Assembly (NCBI GenBank): GCA_913044155.1
Contig: CAJWNF010000033.1
Coordinates: forward strand, 1 to 6,375
DNA: 6,375 bases
Direction of reading: 5' to 3'
Source: an uncultured Gammaproteobacteria bacterium
GTDB taxonomy: Bacteria > Pseudomonadota > Gammaproteobacteria > PS1 > Thioglobaceae
This document shows, in pieces, positions 4,589 to 6,375 of the stretch. A program made the position numbers and the translations under genes. Each line of letters opens with the position of its first letter. The first letter of the stretch is position 1. The notes beneath the pieces are model-generated. The model had not been told where the DNA came from. It searched no databases and saw only the letters and a program-made list of their open reading frames with translations.

Positions 4589-6375
4589 AGTAATATACAA
4601 TCTGCCAGTTATGCTGGCGATATAGAAACCTACCAGATATATGGCGGTCAAGCCGTTTCAATAGAATTGCAACATGGTGATTCTGTTGAAATTGTTGATG
4701 TTGAAGGTGACCAGCAATGTAATCTCTTGGCCTTTGATTCAAAAGGTTCTATGATAAATAATTCTCTTGAGTGGAACAGTAAGCCCTGTAGTGCTTCAAC
4801 AGAAATGGTTTCAGCAGACTACTCTGATATGCTTAAAGCTATATTGAGTCATAACAAAATCGATACCAGTAAATTAAGTGGCATTGAACTCTTCAAAGAT
4901 AAAAGCCGAGCTGATTCCCGTCAATCTTTTGTTATTGACAAGGATGCCTGGTGTGTTTTTGATGCAAAGGGTGGCCCGATGATTGTCGATGGACATGACT
5001 CACCAACAGAGATTCTGATAAATGTTTCTCGTGCAAATCCAACAAAGCCGTCAGAAAGACTACCAGAGCCTCTCGCAAAAACAAAAAAGGAAATTAGGGT
5101 TAAGAACAGTTCAGCGATGGCTTACAAGGTCAAAGCGGGCGAATACATACAAATCATTGATGTAGAAGGGCATCAATGCTCGGATTTCCAAGCATTTTTA
5201 GTTGAAGACTTGAAAAACAATGAGGAATTAAATCTCGATCCAACCGTGACCAGGTCACACATGCTTAAGAGTTATCCTGAACCAGGATGTCATGACAAGT
5301 TTTATAATCAGAATTCAGTGCCGTTGGTTGAAGTTGTTCGCGATACGGTTTGCAGGCATGACACATTTGGTTTGGCTTGCAATGCTAAATACTATGACGA
5401 TAGAGGTTTTCCAGGTCATATCAATTGCAATGACAACTTCAACAAGTCTCTTGCCGAATATGGCATTGCACCGCGCAAGAACTGGGTTGCAGTTAATTTA
5501 TTTTTTAATACGGCAATTGAAGAGTGCCATGCACTCTCTGCAGATGTTTCTTGGTCAAGACCCGGCGACTACGTTTTATTTAAAGCTTTAGATGATCTGG
5601 TTTGTGTGTCATCAGCTTGCCCGGACGATACATCCTCTGCCAACAATTGGAATCCAACCGATATCCATGTTAGGATATACGATAATAGTAACAATTTTTC
5701 ACCAGCGACGGCTTTTAGACCTGACCCTAAATCAATACCAACTATGACTAAAGAAACCGGTTTTCATAAAAACACTTCAAAATTAACTAAGAATTTTGAC
5801 AACTACAATGGCTATTGGTTGCCACTAGACTATACAAACTTAGGTGCCATAAAGGAATATTGGCAGTGCCGTGAAGGGGTTGCAATGATTGATCTTGCGC
5901 CGCTAAGAAAGTTTGAAGTTTATGGTCAAGATGCTGAAGCATTGATGCAGTATGCTATAACCAGAGACGTTCGCAAACTTGCGGTTGGACAAGTTGTTTA
6001 TTCTGCTATGTGCTATGAAAACGGCTGTATGGTAGATGACGGCACTTTGTACCGTCTCTGTGAAAATAACTTTCGCTGGATTGGCGGTTCAGACGATGGC
6101 GGAAAGCTACTTCGTAAAATTGCCAAAGACAGGAATCTAGATGTATGGATTAAATCTTCCACAGATCAATTACACAACGTAGCAGTACAGGGGCCAAAGA
6201 GTCGCGAGACGTTAGCAAAAATTATTTGGACACCAAGGCTCCAACCCGATGTTGATGACCTTAAATGGTTCCGATTTACAATTGGACGCATAGGAGGTGA
6301 ATTTGGAATTCCGGTTATGGTTTCTAGGACTGGTTACTCGGGAGAATTGGGATATGAGGTTTTTGCACATCCGAA
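4586..6375 (+). CDS. tdm: Trimethylamine N-oxide demethylase: tandem DUF1989-like region fused to GcvT-type folate domain (5' part)
   Basis: The frame runs from TTG to the window end without a stop: 596 residues of an expected 750-800. Residues about 14-165 are a reduced DUF1989-like unit (motif EGDQQCN, 40-46). Residues about 170-370 are a full DUF1989 unit: EGHQCSD (194-200), RHDT (257-260), HINCND (278-283), NLFFN (304-308), RPGDY (325-329) and SACPDD (343-348). C265, C281 and C345 are the likely Zn ligands; their 16- and 64-residue spacings equal those I recall for Methylocella silvestris Tdm (C263, C279, C343). A GcvT-like tetrahydrofolate domain starts near 406, with GYWLP (409-413), MVDD (482-485) and RTGYSGELGYE (581-591), and is cut before its end. 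Tdm converts TMAO to dimethylamine and formaldehyde in the cytoplasm, and the folate domain captures the formaldehyde. Other DUF1989-GcvT fusions of unknown substrate remain possible. The gene has its own promoter and a TTG start. Confidence 0.85.
   Translation, partial: MSNIQSASYAGDIETYQIYGGQAVSIELQHGDSVEIVDVEGDQQCNLLAFDSKGSMINNSLEWNSKPCSASTEMVSADYSDMLKAILSHNKIDTSKLSGIELFKDKSRADSRQSFVIDKDAWCVFDAKGGPMIVDGHDSPTEILINVSRANPTKPSERLPEPLAKTKKEIRVKNSSAMAYKVKAGEYIQIIDVEGHQCSDFQAFLVEDLKNNEELNLDPTVTRSHMLKSYPEPGCHDKFYNQNSVPLVEVVRDTVCRHDTFGLACNAKYYDDRGFPGHINCNDNFNKSLAEYGIAPRKNWVAVNLFFNTAIEECHALSADVSWSRPGDYVLFKALDDLVCVSSACPDDTSSANNWNPTDIHVRIYDNSNNFSPATAFRPDPKSIPTMTKETGFHKNTSKLTKNFDNYNGYWLPLDYTNLGAIKEYWQCREGVAMIDLAPLRKFEVYGQDAEALMQYAITRDVRKLAVGQVVYSAMCYENGCMVDDGTLYRLCENNFRWIGGSDDGGKLLRKIAKDRNLDVWIKSSTDQLHNVAVQGPKSRETLAKIIWTPRLQPDVDDLKWFRFTIGRIGGEFGIPVMVSRTGYSGELGYEVFAHP

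Noticed and set aside
4482..4742. Reverse-strand open frame of 86 residues across the tdm promoter and start
   Set aside because: It covers both the promoter and the conserved N-terminal coding region of tdm, and its predicted protein is low-complexity and unfamiliar.
5292..5591. Forward open frame of 99 residues in another phase inside tdm
   Set aside because: The in-phase tdm translation through this stretch carries the conserved RHD, HINC and PGDY motifs, so this is an overlapping shadow frame.
4586..6375. Carboxyguanidine deiminase or urea-carboxylase-associated protein, from the DUF1989 motifs
   Set aside because: The fusion to a GcvT folate domain, the cysteine spacing and the methylamine neighbours fit TMAO demethylase better, and no urea or guanidine carboxylase genes are present.

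Overview
The window holds five co-directional genes (+ strand) plus one regulatory gap and reads as part of a methylated-amine catabolic locus. Low GC content by eye, A/T-ending codons, AGGAG-type ribosome binding sites and a consensus-like sigma-70 promoter suggest a proteobacterium. The gene set (TMAO demethylase plus the N-methylglutamate pathway) is known from marine methylamine users such as roseobacters, SAR11 and some gammaproteobacteria, and from methylotrophs. Base composition fits a low-GC marine lineage better than a roseobacter, but the taxon cannot be fixed from this sequence.

Layout. Positions 1-660 are the C-terminal half of a type III glutamine synthetase family protein, most likely gamma-glutamylmethylamide synthetase (gmaS). 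A 75-bp gap with a compact hairpin follows. Then come mgsA (736-1674, class II glutamine amidotransferase), mgsB (1662-2504, GXGXG beta-helix) and mgsC (2541-3878, FMN-binding glutamate-synthase domain), the three subunits of N-methylglutamate synthase. A small acidic protein of unknown function (3892-4287) follows 13 bp after mgsC. A 298-bp AT-rich gap carries a long imperfect hairpin and a strong promoter. The last gene, read from a TTG at 4586 and cut by the window end, has a tandem DUF1989-like N-terminal half fused to a GcvT-type folate domain. This is the architecture of trimethylamine N-oxide demethylase (tdm), and its three Zn-site cysteine candidates (C265, C281, C345) have the spacing I recall for the characterised enzyme.

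How they work together (family knowledge, not shown by the sequence alone). Tdm would split TMAO into dimethylamine and formaldehyde, with the GcvT-like domain trapping the formaldehyde on tetrahydrofolate. A dimethylamine monooxygenase, not in this window, would give methylamine. GmaS would condense methylamine with glutamate, and MgsABC would transfer the methylamino group from gamma-glutamylmethylamide to 2-oxoglutarate to form N-methylglutamate. An N-methylglutamate dehydrogenase (mgdABCD), also not in this window, would release glutamate and a C1 unit. The net result is nitrogen plus one-carbon units for energy or biosynthesis.

The least explained items are the 131-residue protein between mgsC and tdm, and the structured, promoter-bearing gap upstream of tdm.
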